Numbered from the stretch's first letter, positions 10,053 through 23,243 are shown. The stretch is 64,000 nucleotides of DNA from Cycas panzhihuaensis (GCA_023213395.1 CM041465.1:142979741-143043740), one strand, 5' to 3'. The notes: generated by a model not told the origin, from the letters alone. A program made the numbers and translations.

Positions 10053-12190
10053 GATATAATAAATAGTTATTTAGATGGCTTTGGCTAGTAGATAGATAAG
10101 TATATTTATGTATACCGACATAGCTCGAGCCATGTTCATAATTAATTTATTCATATACTAGATAACTCTATTTTATTATGGGGTACCTACTATTATTGTT
10201 TGATATTTGATACTACTATTTTGAATGTAACTTTCAAACTCATATGGGGTATATTTACCAGCATTATCAATTCGAAGATATTTGAGTCGATAACCTAACT
10301 CTTTTTCAATGTAGACTTTGAATTCTTTGAATACACAGAAGGCTTAATCTTTCTTATGTAGAAAAGTTATCCATACTTTTCTAGTGAAATCATCAATGAA
10401 AGAGATGTAATATAACTTGCCCTTTAGTGAAGAAATGGGTATTGGTCCATATAGATTAGAGTGTACTAATTATAATGGATGGCTCGATTTCCATTAACTT
10501 TTGGAAAAGAGTTATCAATGAGATTTGGCAATGATACAAACTTTATATTTGAAGGGCTTGGAGGAGCACTTTGGAAGACCTAGAAGAGTATTAAAAAGAT
10601 CTCTAAGTCTATCAATGTGAATATGGACCATACGAACATGTCAAAGAGCTTTCGATGACAATGTTGGGTGGGTCAAGATGGTGTTAAATATAAATTCTTC
10701 ATCAACATAAGGGTTTTAGGCACAATGGGTTCAAAAGATGGAGCGTCATTTAATCAAAAGACTTTACTAGTGAAATGTCCAATCAAGACCACTCGATCAG
10801 TTGAAGAGTGAATGATATGGAGAGTCTGGTCATTTGAAGTTACACTCAGATTAAATCCATGAGAGACAAGTGTAGATAAAGAGATCAAGTTTTATTTGAG
10901 ATTAGGTATGTATAGGACACCAAGTAATGTAAAATCTCTTAAGCTTGGGAGTTTTAGGCGAATGTTACCAATTCCTTCAATAAGTTATTATGATTTGTTA
11001 ACCATGTAAATAATTCCTTAAACGTTTGAGTTAAATATTTAATATAGGCTATAATTGCACATTATATATAAGTTACTCTTATGTCTAGTATCCACTATAC
11101 ATCGATTGAAGCAATACTATTTGTAATTCCAATAGGACTTGGGATTAGTGAAGGGAATTCACAACTGATATATCTACATCAAGCTTCAAAGTATCTATGT
11201 GATTGGTCAATGGCATTTGATGCTGAAGATGTCTCAATTCTTTGAAGGTATGCTTGTATAAAACCTATGCTACTAAATGATTCTTCATAAGTTTCTTTAA
11301 TATTATGAGCTCCACATTTTGGTTAGAACTCAACCAACTTATAAATAGTACTTCTACAGTCTTTTGTAAAGTGTCCTTTATGGTTACATTGATCATACAT
11401 AATAGTTTGATTGCCAGTCCATAAAGGGGTACTAGTTTGACCTGACTGTCTTAATTTTTATTAAGGTGGCCCTTAGCCTTGAGACTATCAAGGCTATGAT
11501 AGAGGGTTTGGTTGACCATGTGGATGATTTTCCATATTTCTTCCTCTTCCTCTTGCTCAATTATTTCCTCTGCCACGAGAGGGACTTTGATTCTTTATGT
11601 AGAAAGCTTTTTCTTCTACCTCAAAGGCTGCATCCAGAAGAGAGTTAGAGGCTACAAAGTTAGTATCAAAGGTCTTATCAAATTCTATGAACTTCTTGGC
11701 AAGTGCTTAGAAGTTAAGTGTCTTCAATATTTTATTAGATTGAAGACTTCTAAGTAAGTTTTAATAATCAGAGATATGTAGACATGATTAGATCAAGAAT
11801 GTCCAAGTGATATATTGGGTCTTTAATTTATTCATTTCCATAACAAGATGAATAAATTCTAAGTCTGAATTGGTATCAAAGTTCTTCTTGAGAACTTTAA
11901 AGACCTTCTAGGCTGTATCATGTTGCTCTTCGTTAATCAAGTTATGCAAGGAGTGATCAATAACTAATAGAATCCCTACACAAATCTTTTCATCATCTAT
12001 CTCCCATTGTAGTTTAGTTGTGGCATCTGTAGGAGCCATTGAAGCAGTTCCATTAGAAGCAGGTGTTGTAGTTGTTGTAAGTATGATGGGTGTAGGATGT
12101 AAGTGGGTTCTTCAAAAGCCTTCATACTTTACAACATTTTAAACTCCAATGTACTATAAATTCTAATTTTCTTTGCCTTTCAATATATAA
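10053..12190 (-). pseudogene. Copia element E: gag, protease and integrase remnant
   Basis: On the minus strand the order is a gag region rich in Arg and Gly, a zinc knuckle at 11356-11397 reading YDQCNHKGHFTKDC (first Cys changed to Tyr), a protease box W-I-L-D near 11,090, then integrase with YYISFIDDFTRKVWITFL at about 10,360-10,420 and IDNAGKY near 10,280. In the first catalytic motif, NLYGP, Asp is replaced by Asn. The tandem array splits the integrase C-terminal part; 14 bases continue at the window start and the reverse transcriptase must lie outside. E is a different copia lineage from A-D. No frame is intact. Confidence 0.78.
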
Positions 12191-14150
12191 TTGACGTTTA
12201 GCTTGAATTAAGATGACATGATGATGATGATTAAGTAGAAGAGATGATAGAAGTATGTGCCATTGACACGTGTGACTAGTATACCTAGTGTAGTAGGGAT
12301 ATAGAAATGAATGTTATGATGAGGAGGTAAGCAATAATTAAGTATTTTTTAATAACTATGAAGAAGGAGGATAAGCAATGATACAAGAATGAGGCCTAAT
12401 ATAGAGCTACTAAAGAGTGATAATGTGACATGCCACTAACCTCTAACTTATGTCCAAATGTAGGTGAGGTTTCAATGCCTAAAACTTCTAGTTTATGATT
12501 AGGGCTTTCACTTGCAATATCCAAACCTGCACTTGGTAATAAAATCCAAGACATAGTAGAGCTCAAGTACTTCTAGTCCTTACCTAGTTCACTAGTGAGC
12601 AACTATATGCCTCTTCCGAAGAGTCAAACAGTACATGCATATCCTATGATTATGACAGACATTAGACTCGATTGATTTTAATCTTGTATTAAGGTTTTAG
12701 TTATCCTAGATGGTTATCAAGATAATCCTTGAAGAAAGCCCATAGATATGGCTATCATGTTACTCCATTAGTATTTCGGTTAAGACTAGACCTAGTATGA
12801 AACTTATACCTCCCTTAGAGCCTAGACTTCAGCCAAATGTGGTATATTTCAACCAAGGTAAGTGTACACATAAGTCAAGAACTATAAGTATAAATTAAAT
12901 ATAATGAGTTCATTTTAGGAAATATGCAAATATGTTTATGTTTATATTGCTAAAATAAATTGCTAATATATTGATGCTTACTTTTATATTTTTATTTACT
13001 AATATGGTACATGAACAAACATGCAAAGATGCTAAGTATAAACACCAGATTTTACTACGATCCAGATGTTTTACTATTACAATGAGTTTTTTTTAATTTT
13101 TACTATTTGAAAAACCTCTTCCTTTTTTTTAAGAAAAGGGAAAAATAAAAAAACTTAAAATTTTAATTTTAAACTTAAATTTTGACTAAAAAAGAAAGTA
13201 TTAGGAAAAGTGAGAGGAATTCAAATCTTCTGACAAAAATTTTTATATGACTATGTAACCATATAAAATGGATAAAATATTTCAAATTGAAATTTCACTC
13301 TACCAGATGATAAATCTCATTGTAGTAAATTAAAAAGTCTTCTAGTGAAACTTCTAAAAATGAGCAGAAACAACATGAAACTCATTGAAACTCTTATGAG
13401 ACTTTCCTTAGCATAAATCTAAATTTTAAAGAAATATCTCTCTTTCTAATGCATCAAATCTGATAAAACTTGATTTGTTAGATTTCTTGAGGCTAGATCT
13501 ACTAAATCCCTTAAGAAATTTTGGCACATATTGAAAGTTTTAAGAAATTTTCTAAAAAAACAGTCAAATTAGCGCTAACTAAACTTCTACTTTTTTAGGC
13601 TAATCAAGGCAGAATTTGGAAATGGTGTAGAAGAAAAAACATATTTCTCTTGCTTAGGCATCCCTCCTTGCAAATGTTTAGTAAAAATAGAAAACTTTTG
13701 ATTTTCACCTTTCATAAGGCTGAACACCCTTTTCCTGAACGATTTAGGCTTATTTCTGCTACATGTAAGTAGCTAAAAATTTGTCCTACAACTTTACAGC
13801 ATAGATTTTATAACTAAAAATTGATTTATGATAAAAAAGTAATAGAATCTTCCTTAATAAAATTTGAAATTAACTACAAAGATTGATAAAAAGTTAATTT
13901 TTTTCATGAGTCTAAAACCAAGAAACCTTCTTTCGGCTAATCGCTTTGATCTTCAATGCACTTGTAAATAAGTAGAGGATATTAAAATATGTTATAAATG
14001 AATACAAGCTTTGCATGATTAAAAAACTCTTAAAATTTTAGAAATAATGAGTGCACTCTCAATACTTCATATTAAAGGTGAAGGAGAGGCAAAATGACTC
14101 TATGCAAGTGGAATGGAATGAATAGATCCCCTTCTAACTCTTATATCACA
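12190..14150 (-). other. Presumed leader of element E
   Basis: About 2 kb of AT-rich DNA with no open frame or motif that I recognise. It lies between the gag of E and a degenerate primer-binding-like site at about 14,131-14,150 (minus strand TGATATAAGAGTTAG, compared with TGGTATCAGAGC). Long, poorly coding leaders are also seen in F, G and H. Confidence 0.4.
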
Positions 14151-15382
14151 TGAAGGAATGATAGATCTAGGGAATAAATCACTCACATGTACACAATGGC
14201 AATGGATAATAAATAAGAGATAAAAACAAGATATAAGGGTAAAACTTAGAGTTGAGAATGAATAATGACTCTCTCCTTGAGATTTTGCCTTTTATTATTG
14301 AGGGTGAGCATTAGGGTTAGGATTTTTCTACCTAATGATATGAACCTAAAATTACATCTAAATGTACATAAAATACATTTCACTAAGATACTAATACTAA
14401 TAATATACTCTAAAGTCACTTAATTAATCTACATAAATGACCTTGATATATTAACCTCTTTCATAAAGAAAAATAAGTAAATGTTGAATCAAAATATAAC
14501 CTAAGATAAAATGATAAGAAAATACAAATAATAAAATGTAACATAAGATAAATAATAAGTGTCTTATATATATCTAATGAGTAAGGCTAAGATATTATAC
14601 TTATATTCTTCATTTAAGTGTAAGAGGCCCAAAAATAGAGAAACATTTTCCCCTCTTGATAAGTGGATTTTGTTATTCTAGCATAGTAAAGAATGAACAT
14701 TGCCAATATCATATCTTACATATGTATATACAACATTGCCATATTCTCTATTTTACTAAGGATTTATGTGAGTGTATCATATTGATATTCAAAACTAAAG
14801 TATCTAGTTTTATGATTTTATAAGTGAATTAAAGATATTATGCTAGTATGAGGTTGACTAAGGTATGTTCTTTAAAATTCTAAGCTAAAGATATATAAAC
14901 AATAAAAGTAATAGAGAATTAAGTAAGCAATAACCTAGTTATATATGTAAAAATGAATAAACTTACACTGGACACGACATTACTAGTATGATCTTAAATA
15001 ATCTAAGCAATTGTGGAAGGACCACGATATCCTTACCCTTCCTTATCTATGTGAATAAGCAATGCTATAGGAAATGTAACAATAATTTAAAACTTATGTT
15101 GGGGAAGTATAATTTGATGGATATAGGAGTGCATGGCAATTAACTAATAAGGGAAATAATATATGAGTAAGAATTCTCTACATCTTAACAAAAATCAATA
15201 TAGGGTATGGCATGCAAGAATGGTGATTTTGGTATCTCATACTATTTATCCATAACATCTCTTTTATTATGAATTAATCAAGCCTATGGTTTAAAAGGTA
15301 ATAATGTGAAGTTTGTGAACCAGTCACTATTAAACTCATTTATCAAGATTATGGATATATAAGGTCACTCAGAGTTTAATAA
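14151..15382. other. AT-rich region, perhaps the 5' LTR of E
   Basis: It starts TGAAGGAATG right after the possible primer-binding site of E, which fits an LTR terminus on the minus strand. The other LTR of E is outside the window, so the limits cannot be fixed. I see no gene in the rest of the stretch; it contains short TATA-like runs only. Confidence 0.3.
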
Positions 15383-15387
15383 TTTAA

Positions 15388-15742
15388 TGTTAGGATAATA
15401 CTCAATGTTCATTTGTTGCCGTGTACCTAGGGCCTCTCAAAGCCACCTTTAGAGCTCCCTAGGGAACTTTAGGCTACATAACAATTGCTAGTAGCCACCC
15501 ATATGACGATGGACTACTATTAAGATATGTGCATATTTATTTATTTTTTTTATACTAATTTGAATTCTTTTGCAAGTTAGTTGAGGTACTTACCACCTCC
15601 CCAAAATCACTTATAAAAGGCGTGGGAATACCTCCTTGGTGTTTTTTAACACTGCCCTTAATTCAATTGGATGTTTTACTCTAAAGAGATATAATGTACT
15701 CGTCAATATAAACATCATGCTCTATACCTCACTCATCCTTCA
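15388..15742 (+). repeat. 5' LTR of element F
   Basis: TG...CA termini, 355 bp, similar to 29224-29582 along its length. It holds a clear TATA box at 15612-15619. The 5-bp duplication TTTAA precedes it. Confidence 0.92.
15612..15619 (+). promoter_or_regulatory. TATA box in 5' LTR of F
   Basis: TATAAAAG, conserved in the 3' LTR at 29453-29460. It stands about 130 bp before the LTR end, where a U3 promoter is expected. Its persistence in both LTRs supports the reading; activity is unknown. Confidence 0.65.
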
Positions 15743-15744
15743 TT

Positions 15745-15758
15745 TGGTATCAGAGCTA
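15745..15758 (+). other. Primer-binding site of F
   Basis: TGGTATCAGAGCTA, two bases after the LTR. It is an unchanged initiator tRNA-Met site, as in most plant copia elements. Confidence 0.9.
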
Positions 15759-15759
15759 G

Positions 15760-18390
15760 GTTGGTTGATAACTATTTATGCATATCTAGATCTTCATCCA
15801 CTTAGCGAAAGTGCAACATATGATTATTTGTTGGATTCTTGGCAAGCCCATCTACCTACTGGAGAAATTGGTTTGAAGTTTCGCCTCCTCTAAAAGAAGA
15901 TCTTATCCTCAAAAGGTAGCTCTCTGCAAATTGGTCACTATCTCTTTACCAGGTTCTTTGAATTTATGTGTAAACATTTTTTGTTTAAATATTTCTCCAT
16001 TAACATTATGACTGATAACATTGTATTGTATTATATTGGCCTTCTATTTTTTGGCCCTCATCCTTTGGTCTAAGTATTAAATATACTCTTCTACCATTAT
16101 GACTCTGGCTCCTTCATTCATCTCTAATATTTGTTACTATTATTAAATCTTTTGTTAAATATTTATGTTGCAATCTTTATATGACTAAAACATTGAAAAT
16201 CTATATTATTTTACATACATAAATAATACCATCTGTGCCTCTGTATCTTCTCAGATCTATGTGGTTATTAAGGCTTGACAGTTGTTAGGAAGAGGATGAG
16301 GGAAGAGACTATCTAGGTAGATTAGATTATGGTCACAGTTATTGGCTATCGCATACTTTTCTTACATGCCTGCAAAACTAATAAAAGAGAGATCTGATCC
16401 CTTTAAATTTTTTATTTCCATCGCCCACCTAAGAGAACAGATACAAAAAGGAAAATCATATGCTTCTAACAACATAGAGCCCTATAAGCTGAAAAATCAT
16501 TACTGATATTTGTCGTATCAAAATTTGGTGACCAGAACTTGCCATCCAAACTTTAAATCACGTGTAAGCATGTGTCCTCCACCTCCTCCCCTTGTTTGTT
16601 TCTCTGTTAAAGCTACACTTCTCGATGATGATGGTGCGCTCAGGCTCTAGGCGTTCAACAAATGTGCATCTCCTAATGAGACAACCCAAAGAACAATAGA
16701 ACCATGCCTCTTTCACATCATAGACTTTGTGTTCCTTGAGAGAAATATGATTTGCAGCTGCATTCAACTAGGCTTCCTTGAAAATGCAAGATACTAGCTT
16801 ATGGTGGTGAAGATATTAATGAGACTGTAAAACCACAAATGAAGTTTCTGTTTGACCATGCTTAGTTGCATCCCTAGTGCTCTAGTTAAGCCGAGGTGAA
16901 GTAGTTTTTTCTCATGCAGATTGTAGAAGGAAGTCGAGCTTTGGAAGTTGGTAGTAAGGGTAATGTAGGCAGAAGTTCCTTGGGCAGATCCCCATGCCCG
17001 ATTAAAATGATCTCAGAGTGAAGTAATATGTCATTTGATCGATATTTTTAACAAAATTATCAATTTGCAATGCACCAGCCATTATAGGTTTTTTTTTTTT
17101 TCTCATATATTTATTACATATTTTTTAATATAAATTTCATTCTAATTTATTATTTATCGTTTGGGATCCAACCTTCGTCAATTCGATCAGTTTAATCGAT
17201 TGATTTAATCATTATTTTAAATGATTCATTCTACCTATGTATCTGCCATTAATAGGCAAGGTTTTTCAAACAAAATATTAGTTTTTTATAAAGTTCATTT
17301 TAAATTTAATTAAATTTGATTATAACTTGAATGTTGTGGCATTTAATTTTGGCTTAGCCCCCCTCTGACTCAAGCCCCCTAGTTTCTTTTGCCCCATGTG
17401 ACTGTATTTTAAAGTCAATTTCAAACTTTATAAGGCATCGTTAATTAATTTGGTTTTAAACGGTATTAGTTATATTTCATAATATATTAAGGTATGGACC
17501 CCCCTTCTTGTGGTTATATTACCTCTGAGGTGACTAGGGGCTAGCCTATCAAAGGGGCTAATCAACTTTTATTAAAAATTTCTTTTATATTTTTTTATTA
17601 TTACTCAAAGAGTCTCTATCATATTTTTCACTGTATCTCCTCTTTGGCATATCAGTTTTTAGCAAAATTGATTCCATTGCATTTAATTTTCAGAGATCTA
17701 TAGTGTAGACTATTCATTTGTCAAAGTTGAGACTTTTTTTTTTACTGCGATTTAATCGATCGAACTGACCCCTTTGTTTAGCCCTTATTTTGCTAACCAT
17801 AAAGAGGTGCTATTACCTTTTCTATAGTAACTCTAGTATATGAGCTCCATTTTTTCAAACCATCTATTTTGTTGGAAAGCTAGTTTGATTCTTTACATGA
17901 TAGTATATTTTTTTATTTGATTTGAAGCCATTTTGCAGGTTTTCAAAACTAGTGAAGTTGAGGTACCCTGTTTGTCTTAGTTCATTATTTTTCAACAATA
18001 ATAAAGTAATTTTTTTTGAGTTTCTTTAGCTTGAGACATACTAAAGGATCTCTAATCTCTATATAGTTATTCTCATATTACTCTATAAAGATATAATTTA
18101 AATTATGTAGTAGTTTAGCCTTGTGGCTCCATTTTGAGCCCTTAAAAGGGCCCTCGTATACATTCATTAATATCTTGAGCTCCAAGAGCCTGTTTTCCAA
18201 ATGGATGGATTCATCAAAAGGGTTTTTAATACTCCTCACATTAGAATAAGTTTTACTTCAAACTGACATTGTTTTATAGGTGTTTAAGTCTAGTCATCTT
18301 GAGTTTTTTGTTCAGCCTAGATAGGCCTAATTTTATAACTCTTTAAGAAGTTTATTATTTCAAAAGGACTATACATACATCATTGATCAT
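15760..18390 (+). other. Leader of F, part before element G
   Basis: Non-coding AT-rich DNA with stretches that resemble the leader of G. Around 17,640-18,240 short blocks recur that are also found at about 21,190-21,530 of G (GAGATCTATAGT, AAAGTTGAGG). A less AT-rich island at about 16,380-17,040 does not fit the rest and is listed separately. A run of 12 or more T residues lies near 17,090. No open frame that I can assign. Confidence 0.5.
16380..17040. other. GC-richer island in leader of F
   Basis: Base composition is closer to coding DNA than to its surroundings. A minus-strand frame at 16558-16767 (69 codons) is open but matches no family I know. On the plus strand a pyrimidine tract ending TCATGCAG at about 16,919 resembles a 3' splice site. 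The island could be a captured host fragment, as in H, but I cannot name a source. Confidence 0.3.
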
Positions 18391-18775
18391 TGTTGGGGTT
18401 AATGATTATTACACCACTCCCACATGTCATCCAGGAATGCACTCCCCACTCTCACTAATTTACGTATGTGGGTGCTCACATGTGAAGGTAAGTATAAGGT
18501 AAAGTTAAGTTGATTTAAGCTAAGTTGATTTGAGTTAAGTTATATAATATTTTATTATTGTTTAAATTCTAGGGGTTGAGGAGTTTTCCTCCTCCCCCAA
18601 ATTATATATTTGGAGGGGTGTGCAACCCGGGTGTCTTTAGACACTGGCTATATTTAGAGATTTACTATGTACTCACTCATTATGGATTGAATACAAAAGA
18701 TTTACATGTTTATGCTATAATATTTTGACTATGTGATTATGCTATGTCCTGTCTCCATCATTCTATAATCCTTCA
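18391..18775 (+). repeat. 5' LTR of element G
   Basis: 385 bp, TG...CA, collinear with 23244-23628. It contains CTCCTCCCCCAAAT followed by a TATATAT box at 18603-18609 and a GGGGTGTGCAACCC segment. The LTRs of H share this core, which ties the two elements into one family. Confidence 0.92.
18603..18609 (+). promoter_or_regulatory. TATA-like box in 5' LTR of G
   Basis: TATATAT preceded by a C-rich tract. The 3' LTR has the same box at about 23,455-23,462. H has a TATTTATA box at the same place in its LTR core. Confidence 0.5.
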
Positions 18776-18776
18776 T

Positions 18777-18792
18777 TTAGTATCAGAGCATA
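18777..18792 (+). other. Primer-binding site of G
   Basis: TTAGTATCAGAGCATA, the initiator tRNA-Met site with one changed base, at nearly the same distance from the LTR as in F. Confidence 0.82.
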
Positions 18793-18978
18793 GATTGTTG
18801 GCATATTAAAGTTTTTTTTAGGAGAAAGAAGATCTATCAGCATCTGCAGTAGATCTACTCACAACAAGCAAATATTGGTTATATTTATCTTCTACAAAGT
18901 TTTTTAGTAGTTTCTTATATTATTTTTTATCAGAGATCGAATTATTCTTGATTTATACTTACGAAATAACAAATATTT

Positions 18979-20235
18979 TTCTAGATCTGTATAGAAGCAT
19001 AACTGCAATTAGCAAATATCAAAGATTTATCACTCTATGAAGTTCTTATTAATAAGCCTTACATATTTTTGTCAAATACTTGGCCATTTCTAGCATATTT
19101 TATCTATTTATTCAATAGTTTTTGTAGATCTGTGCAGGTTAATAGTTGTAATCAGCAAATATTTAAAGATTTCATTACTCTACGAAGTTTTGTCAATAAG
19201 ATCTACATATTTTGTTAAATACTTGGTTATTTCTGGTTTATTTGGTCTATATATTCAATATTTTCTCAGATCTATGTAATATTTTTTTTCAGATCTATAT
19301 ATTTTATTAAATATTTAACCATTTTTGGTATATTTGGTCCATTTATTCAATATTTTTTCTCATATCTATGTAATATTTTCTATAGATCTGCATATTTTGT
19401 TAAATATTTAACCATTTTTGGCATATTTGGTTAATTTTTTTAATATTTTCTCTAGATGTATGCAATATTTTCTTTAGATCTATATATTTTATTAAATATT
19501 TGGCCATTTTTGGTATATTTAATCTATTTTTTCAATACTTTCTCTAGATCTATGTAATAATTTCTCTAAATCTACATATTTTATTAAATATTTGATGATT
19601 TTTGGTATGTTTAGTCTATTTATTCAAGATTTTCTCTAGATCTATACAATATTTTCTCCAGATCTACATATTTTGTTAAATATCTGACCATTTTTTATAT
19701 ATTTGGTCTATTTATTCAAGCTTTTCTCCAAATCTATATAATATTTTCTCCATATTTACATATTTTGTTAAATATTTAACCATTTTTTATATATTTGGTC
19801 TATTTATTCAATTTTTTCTCTAGATCTATGCAATATTTTCTTAAGATCTACATATTTTGTTAAATATTTGACCATTTTTAGTACATTAGGTCTATGTTTT
19901 CAATATTTTCTCCATATTTATATAAAAGTTTCTCCATATCTATGTAATATTTTCTCCAGATTTGTATATTTTGTTAAATATCTGACCATTTTTTGTATAC
20001 TTGGTCTATTTATTCAAGTTTTTCTTTAAATTTATGTAATATTTTCTCCCGATCTGCTTATTTTGTTAAATATTTGACTAGTTTTAGTATATTTGGTTTA
20101 TTTTCAATATTTTCTCCTAATCTATGCAATATTTTCTCTAGATCTGTATATTTTGTTAAATATTTGATCATTTTTTGTATATTTTGGTCTATTTTTTTAA
20201 TGTTTTCTTTTAGATCTATGTAAGATTTGGTACAT
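18979..20235 (+). repeat. Minisatellite in leader of G (about 92-bp unit)
   Basis: About twelve direct repeats stand head to tail. Landmarks such as GACCATTTTT recur near 19,318, 19,411, 19,502, 19,593, 19,685, 19,779, 19,871, 19,983, 20,076 and 20,166, a spacing of about 92 bp, with one longer unit of about 112 bp. The first two units, up to about 19,270, are longer (about 145 bp) and hold an extra piece with CTCTATGAAGTTC. Each unit contains two AGATCT-type motifs and a TGTTAAATATTTG block. The short open frame at 19993-20223 is a product of the repetition, not a gene. Confidence 0.9.
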
Positions 20236-22490
20236 ATTCAACCTAACAAGTCTCTTGGAGACATTATACTATATAAATTTATTTACTGGAAGAATCCGTT
20301 CAAAGTTTTGACCATTGTAGAAGAAGTTCTCACACTCTGAAGTCCATCTTCTGTAAATTTGCCATAGCTACATTACCGGGTTCTTCCTATTTTTTTAGAT
20401 ATAAACATATATGTTTCTTGGTTCTTTGATATATCTTCTTCAGTATATTTTTAAGATTTGGTATTTAAAATATTTACTATCCGATGCAACCTTTAGCCAT
20501 TTTGAAAGAGGTAAACATAAGTTTTATAACATTTTTCTTTTTATTTTTTTTAAATTTTCATTAAAACATAGGGTACCTAGCTAATTTTTGCCATATCTCT
20601 TGACTAGGTTATTAGTTTCTGACGAAACCTATCCCATTGAGTCTAAATTTTTTTTAAGTATAATTTTGACTGGTCATATGCCATATTCAGAGCTGATTTG
20701 ACCTGCTTTCAATAAGTTTAAAATCAATCATTGATTTTCAAAGCTGTTTTAAATTATTTTCATAAAATCCCTTTTTTTATCAAGTTATATTTTATCACCA
20801 AAAGATTATTTTTCACCTGGATCTACTCTGCAGTAATTTATTTTTAGTGAACTTTATCACTATTTACTTATTTTATTTTTTAGCATTTGCTTTAATCATT
20901 ATTTTAATTGGTGAAAGTGACACTTTAGTATTTTTTTACCATATTTACATAAAAAGTACTACTTATATTTTCAGTTATATCTCCTCAACCAGAAATTAGA
21001 TTTTAAAATAGTAAGATTCGTTAAAATTTTGATTTAGAGCACTACTACTTGAAGGTTTTTTTTTCTTAATTTGACTCAATATCTTGCAAGTTTGAGTAGG
21101 TCAAAGTTGACCTTATTTTTTTCTCCCTATTTTATTAACCTTAGTAGGACACCTTTTACAATTTCTTTAATATCTTAAGATTCATAGCTCAAAATTGAGT
21201 ACCGTCTAATTCTGGTGAAAGATTTTTAGAGATCTATAGTTTTAAGTTATTTTTATTTTATTTTAAGTCTATTTTATAAGTGTTCTAAGCCATCAAAGTT
21301 GAGGTACAAAATATTTCTCAATTTACCATTATTACATAATTTTTATACATTATTTCTCAAAGTTTTTAACTTAAAAGTATATTAAGAAGATCTCTACACT
21401 ATATTTGATTATTTTACATTGTTCTACAAGTTTTTTTACTATAATTTAATAATATTTTAAGCCTCAAGCTTCCATTAAGTTTCAAAAGGAGGACTACACC
21501 TTTGGTACATTAAAATTTTAACTTGCAGAATCCATTTTTAAAACGGTCAATTTCGTTGACTAGATATTTCATTGATCTTCAAATTAGTGTAATCTCACCT
21601 TATTTTGACACTATTTATTACAAATTTAAAGCTTCTTAACTTGAGCATTTAAGATATCTAAACATGCTTGTCTTCTAAACCTTTTTAAGGAGTTATTTAT
21701 TTCATTTCCTATTGATTATTTATAACACATGTTTAAGGTTTTCATGACTTTCATATAGCTATTTTTAAGCTGATTTATAACAGAATTTGCTCATATACAT
21801 CTAAAGCAAGTGATAAGCCAAGTGGTCTTGTAACATAAAAATGGGTACAATTCATTTTTTTTAGAAATTTCTTCTTCATTTTTTATCTTTCTAAAGTGAA
21901 AGTATATATATATATATTTCAAAATTTTCAGCATTATATATCTTCATCAAGGCAAAAGGATTTCATGAATTGAAAAAGAAAGTCATTTTTCTTGCTCAAA
22001 TTTATGATTATTCACTTGAAAGATCAATAACTTAAGAATTCTTTATTTTTCATCATCAAAAGTCTTCTTTCAGATTTGAGTAGTTAAAAGGATCTTAGTT
22101 ACATGCAAAATTTGATCTCATATTTATTATATTTCAAAGTTTATCTGAAATCATACCTTTTAAGGTTGTCAATTATTCTAAATGCACATACTTACTGAAA
22201 GCTTTTTTTCTATTTATCATTATTGAAAAGATCATTTAGATATTACATTTATAAAAGTTGCATCTAGTTGATTTATTTTTTAAATGCGTCTTTTATTTTT
22301 CAAAGGTATTGTGATTACTTACATAGTTCTTTCAAAGAGTATATTTGAAATTATATAAGTTTATTAATTTATTGAGTTCTTTAATTACTTTTAAAGGAAC
22401 ATATTTTGTTGAGAAGTATAAAAAGCTCATTTAGTAAAAGCATATCTTTTTGTTTATGTACTAAAGGTTTTCAATACAAACGATAATCAA
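20236..22490 (+). other. Leader of G after the minisatellite
   Basis: About 2.2 kb of AT-rich DNA without an assignable frame. A segment at about 20,605-20,700 matches the opposite strand of H at about 32,118-32,215, with shared blocks such as TTTTGACTGGTCATAT. This shows the leader is part of the element family. A (TA)7 run lies at 21903-21916. Confidence 0.6.
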
Positions 22491-22499
22491 TCTAAACAA

Positions 22500-23080
22500 A
22501 ATATAATTCCCTATATTTGATGGACATAATTTTTCACAATGGTATAAAATAATATAAAATTATTTTATTACAAATGATCTTTGGAAATACTTACAAAATG
22601 AATATAATCTTAATATTAAAGAAGACATTAAAAAAGATAATAAATCCTTAGCTTTACTTTTTTGCACTATAGATGATAATGTTTTCTCTAAAGTTTATGA
22701 ACTTACAACTTCCAAATCCATATGAGACATCTTAGTTTCTACTTATGGGGGAGATACCCTCAATGTAAATGAATTTAACATTGATATTATTGAGCATGTA
22801 AAACAGATACTGGAGCAAGTGAATTGTGATGAAAAGACCAAGGATAAAAATTCAAGTCAAATGCATGATCATCTTATTGCATAAGATTCTCTATTTGAGG
22901 AGGAGAAATCTTATGATATGATAGAGGAGAAATCTGATGATATGATAGTCACTCACAACACAAAGATTTTAGAAGTCAAAGTCAAAGTTCCAGTTGATAA
23001 AGTTAGAGTTGCAGTTATTCACCTTCATTTAATTCAAGCTTCATTTACTTGGAGATTTTTTGCACCACTTAATGGTTAAA
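22500..23080 (+). pseudogene. Gag-like frame of G next to the 3' LTR
   Basis: One reading frame spans about 190 codons with only four in-frame stops: TAA where H has Gln, TAA in the KII-NYF stretch, TGA where H has Trp, and a TAA late. The N-terminal half has the copia gag (UBN2-like) motifs DLWKYLQNEY, KKDNKSLALLFCTID and VYELTTSKS. It then runs into an acidic section with repeated SDDM or SYDM pieces and a C-terminal KVPVDKV stretch that also occurs in H. There is no zinc knuckle. It sits less than 170 bp before the polypurine tract, where an ordinary copia element would have RNase H. It is related to the gag of F. Confidence 0.8.
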
Positions 23081-23232
23081 AAATACATATTTCTAAAAGG
23101 ATAAAGTAAGTTAATAGTGATCAAGCTAAAAGACAGATTTTTAAAGTTTTCTTCAAGTTTAAATTTAAAGTTTTTTTCAAGTTTAAATTTCATAAATTTA
23201 AAGAGAAGATAAAGTTGTTCATAATGACCATA

Positions 23233-23243
23233 AAGGGGGAGAA
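23233..23243 (+). other. Polypurine tract of G
   Basis: AAAGGGGGAGAA directly precedes the TGTTGGGG terminus. The same GGGGGAGAATGTT core is found in F, and H has the equivalent. Confidence 0.88.

Noticed and set aside
11466-11757. Two overlapping plus-strand frames
   Set aside because: They lie opposite the Arg/Gly-rich gag linker of element E and have no features of their own.
15636-15893. Plus-strand frame running from the LTR of F into the leader
   Set aside because: It crosses the LTR end and the primer-binding site, which is not expected of a gene, and it has no recognisable domain.
19993-20223. 76-codon frame in the minisatellite
   Set aside because: It is a simple product of AT-rich repeat units and is not kept in other units.
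18979-20235. CRISPR-like periodic repeat
   Set aside because: The units are contiguous, with no unique spacers, and the context is a plant retrotransposon. It is a minisatellite.
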